From assembly GCF_009797935.1 (NCBI RefSeq), contig NZ_VOLC01000011.1, forward strand, positions 1,678 through 65,677: a stretch of DNA of 64,000 nt, read 5' to 3'. The notes beneath the pieces were generated by a model, which saw nothing but the letters and a program-made list of their open reading frames with translations, was not told the DNA's origin and ran no database searches. The DNA is from Lunatibacter salilacus (GTDB lineage Bacteria; Bacteroidota; Bacteroidia; Cytophagales; Cyclobacteriaceae). Positions 61,821-64,000 of the stretch are shown here, one piece after another. Within the stretch, counting starts at the first letter, position 1. Each line of letters opens with the position of its first letter. The position numbers and the translations under genes were made by a program.

Positions 61821-62700
61821 ATTCCTTTTTGATTTTTTCGATTTCATCCAACTCATATTTAGGTGTTCCACCGCTAAGCGTAGCAACCAATGCACCCAAG
61901 GCGCAGGCATAATCTAAGATATGTTCGGGAGATTGTTTTTCCAGGTATTTATAAATAAATCCGGCCAGAAATGCGTCCCCCGATCCTACCGTATCCACTA
62001 CTGCTACCGGATAGCCTGGGTGGGAAACTATCTCATCATCAGTGAACAGTATAGCTCCTTTTGCTCCCAAAGTCACACAAATCATTTGAATGTCAAAAAG
62101 CTCCGTTAATTTTCCTAATGCTTGCGACATTTTATCAGGGAGGTTGTAATAATTGGCAAGAATGGTTAGTTCCTCTTCATTGATTTTAAGTATATCACAT
62201 TTCAACAACAGCTGTTCCAACAGTTCCGGGGAATAATAGGGTTGTCTGAGATTGATGTCAAGGATCTTTAATATGTCTAAGGAAAGGAATTTGAATAGTG
62301 CCTCCCGGCTAGTAGTCTCCCGGGCAGCTAAACTCCCAAAAACTAATGCGTCAGCACGTTTCACTTGAAGAGCTGTTGCTTCGTTCCATTGAATATTGTC
62401 CCATGCCGCTGGTTTTACGATTTCATAGCGGATGTTTTCTGGATCACTGTCGTTCACCAAAACTGTTCCGGTCGGCAGGTCGGTATCAAGTTGGATAAGT
62501 TCTTGATTTAAGTGGTAGTTTCGCACGAATTTGAGCAGTTTTTTGCCCAATTTATCCTCTCCTACCCTGGAGATCATGGATACATCCAGTCCTAAGTGCC
62601 GGAGATGTAGCGCTACATTCATCGGTGCACCCCCCGCAATTTTCCCTTTGGGAAAAATATCCCAGAGCATTTCTCCAAAGCAGATTACTTTTTTAGTCAT
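61819..62700 (-). CDS. PfkB-family carbohydrate kinase (fructokinase-like)
   Basis: A 293-residue sugar kinase. The N-terminal KVICFGEMLWDIFPKGK and GGAPMNVALHLRHLG belong to fructokinase-type PfkB enzymes, and the catalytic signature is VDTVGSGDAFLAGFIYKYL near the end. It phosphorylates a sugar, most likely fructose. It starts inside the end of the sugar transporter gene (8-nt overlap), so uptake and phosphorylation are translated together. Confidence 0.93.
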   Translation of the reverse strand: MTKKVICFGEMLWDIFPKGKIAGGAPMNVALHLRHLGLDVSMISRVGEDKLGKKLLKFVRNYHLNQELIQLDTDLPTGTVLVNDSDPENIRYEIVKPAAWDNIQWNEATALQVKRADALVFGSLAARETTSREALFKFLSLDILKILDINLRQPYYSPELLEQLLLKCDILKINEEELTILANYYNLPDKMSQALGKLTELFDIQMICVTLGAKGAILFTDDEIVSHPGYPVAVVDTVGSGDAFLAGFIYKYLEKQSPEHILDYACALGALVATLSGGTPKYELDEIEKIKKE

Positions 62701-64000
62701 GACTTTTCATTAGATCTTGTTGAATCTCTTCCAAGGACCTTCCCTTGGTTTCGGGCATTTTTGTAGCCACCCAGATTAACTGAAGGACCATCATCACCGC
62801 AAAAAAGCCAAAAATAGAGACTGGTCCGATTTGGTTGGCAAAGAAAGGAAAAACATTTGCGATAACCGCCGCAAGAATCCAATGGGTAAAGCAGCCAATG
62901 GACTGCCCATAGGCCCGAAGTTCGTTGGGGAATACTTCTGAAATAAACACCCAAATCACTGCCCCCTGGCCGATGGCGTGGGACGCGATGAACATGAACA
63001 CGAAAATTGGCAAAAGACTGACACTAATCTGACCTCCTGAGAAGGAATAAGCAATCAGAGATAAAGAAATGATATATCCCACAGACCCCATGTACATGAG
63101 TTTTTTACGGCCAATTCTATCTATCAAATATAGCCCCAGCATGGTAGCGACGAGGTTGATGGCTCCTATGCCCACAGTTGACAAAAGGGCTCCTTCCGCA
63201 CTAATGCCTGCCATTTCAAATATCCTAGGGGCAAAATAGATAATGGCATTGATGCCGGAAAGTTGGTTGAACATCGCAATCACGATTGCCAGCAGGGTAA
63301 TGTGCAAATACTTGGAGTTAAAGAGAGCGGAATACCCTACCTTTAACCTGTTTTGCTGCTTCTCCTCTAAAGCCATCCGAATGGCTTCTTTTACCCCATC
63401 TGGGTCAGTTCGTGTAAGGATGCGTTCTGCCTCCACAAAATCATCTTTTTTAGCTATCAACCAACGTGGGCTTTGCGGGACTTTGAATACCAACGCCGTA
63501 TAAATTAGGGCAGGTATTGCCTCAACACCAAGCATCCAACGCCAACTTTCCACAGAAATAGCCATGTCGATGAGGTAATTGCTGAAATAGGCAACCAGGA
63601 TTCCGAAAACAAGGTTAAACTGATAGAGGGCAACCAGTTGACCCCGATTTTTTGCGGGGGAAATTTCACTGATATACATGGGTGCCACCACCGAAGATGC
63701 GCCTACCCCCAATCCACCGATAAACCGAAAAAACATAAACGAATACACATCAGGAGCAACTGCCGAGCCCAATGCTGAAACGAAAAAGAGAATCCCTATC
63801 CAAATCAAAGATTTTTTTCTCCCGTACTTATCTGCCGGTATACCTCCAAAAAGTGCTCCGATGACAGTTCCATACAGTGCAATGGCAACCGCCAATCCAT
63901 GGCTCCAGTCACTTAGATTCCATACTTGCTGTATAGCTCTTTCCGCTCCAGAGATCACCGCTGTGTCAAATCCAAAAAGAAATCCTCCCAGAGCGGCGAC
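62693..64000 (-). CDS. MFS sugar porter (N-terminus outside window)
   Basis: At least 435 residues; the frame stays open to the window edge and reads VAALGGFLFGFDTAVISGAE there, so the true start is beyond 64000. About 12 membrane helices are expected; 11 or more are visible. Sugar porter motifs include GGIPADKYGRKKSLI, GFRFIGGLGVG-like, ESPRWLI-like (QSPRWLIAKK) and RIGRKKLMYMG, with the end PETKGRSLEEIQ. It would take up the sugar that the overlapping kinase phosphorylates. Confidence 0.95.
   Translation of the reverse strand, partial: VAALGGFLFGFDTAVISGAERAIQQVWNLSDWSHGLAVAIALYGTVIGALFGGIPADKYGRKKSLIWIGILFFVSALGSAVAPDVYSFMFFRFIGGLGVGASSVVAPMYISEISPAKNRGQLVALYQFNLVFGILVAYFSNYLIDMAISVESWRWMLGVEAIPALIYTALVFKVPQSPRWLIAKKDDFVEAERILTRTDPDGVKEAIRMALEEKQQNRLKVGYSALFNSKYLHITLLAIVIAMFNQLSGINAIIYFAPRIFEMAGISAEGALLSTVGIGAINLVATMLGLYLIDRIGRKKLMYMGSVGYIISLSLIAYSFSGGQISVSLLPIFVFMFIASHAIGQGAVIWVFISEVFPNELRAYGQSIGCFTHWILAAVIANVFPFFANQIGPVSIFGFFAVMMVLQLIWVATKMPETKGRSLEEIQQDLMKSHD

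Overview
The window looks like a chromosomal segment of a Bacteroidota bacterium, most likely order Cytophagales near Cyclobacteriaceae. The evidence is two proteins with type IX secretion sorting domains (an FG-GAP protein with a type A-like tail and a 925-residue protein with a gliding-motility-associated C-terminal domain). Further support comes from several 20 kDa beta-barrel outer membrane proteins, a Bacteroidota-style three-subunit succinate dehydrogenase, TAnnTTTG promoter elements, and many dispersed intergenic repeats. No rRNA, tRNA, CRISPR array, prophage or complete insertion sequence was seen.

Layout. 1-11.4 kb is repeat-rich: the end of an Rpn-type nuclease, a beta-propeller lipoprotein, an outer membrane protein, a 172-bp tandem array next to a Uma2 nuclease gene, a two-PAS histidine kinase with its response regulator, a nucleoside hydrolase and a YpfJ-type zinc protein. 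11.4-21.1 kb is mostly housekeeping: a small AT-rich gene pair, an S41 protease, a hemerythrin-type repair protein, ruvX, def, an omega-amidase-like protein, an FG-GAP secreted protein and murF. 21.1-33.8 kb is an accessory island: a broken HigA-like antitoxin fused to a decayed copy of the murF 3' end, a DUF6364/PIN toxin-antitoxin pair, small envelope genes, and a 9.2-kb three-gene operon. That operon encodes a 2126-residue CHAT-NACHT-HEAT protein, a DUF2610 protein and a TPR protein. It is the best candidate for an undescribed defence (NLR-like) system. 33.9-64 kb returns to core functions: a sugar epimerase-like protein, a PolX-like PHP protein with a degenerate palm, EVE protein, pyrR-pyrB, cystathionine beta-synthase, sppA, folK, fabD, carbonic anhydrase, the secreted T9SS protein, sdhCAB, a sodium symporter, an alanine/ornithine-type racemase, an orphan CheB, a patatin, and a fructokinase-sugar transporter pair that runs off the end.

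How genes work together. The kinase and response regulator overlap and form a signalling pair. pyrR and pyrB start the pyrimidine pathway together. sdhC, sdhA and sdhB form respiratory complex II with a recognisable promoter. The sugar kinase and MFS porter overlap by 8 nt and should form an uptake-phosphorylation unit. The CHAT-NACHT operon has 3- and 27-nt gaps and should be one transcript.

The most unusual small-scale structure is a roughly 180-200 bp two-unit repeat present at 2867-3043 and, on the minus strand, at 35427-35623. In both places it lies exactly between two genes: the stop codon of the upstream gene and the start codon of the downstream gene are joined to it, mostly by ATGA overlaps. 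Each repeat unit begins with a tiny reading frame.
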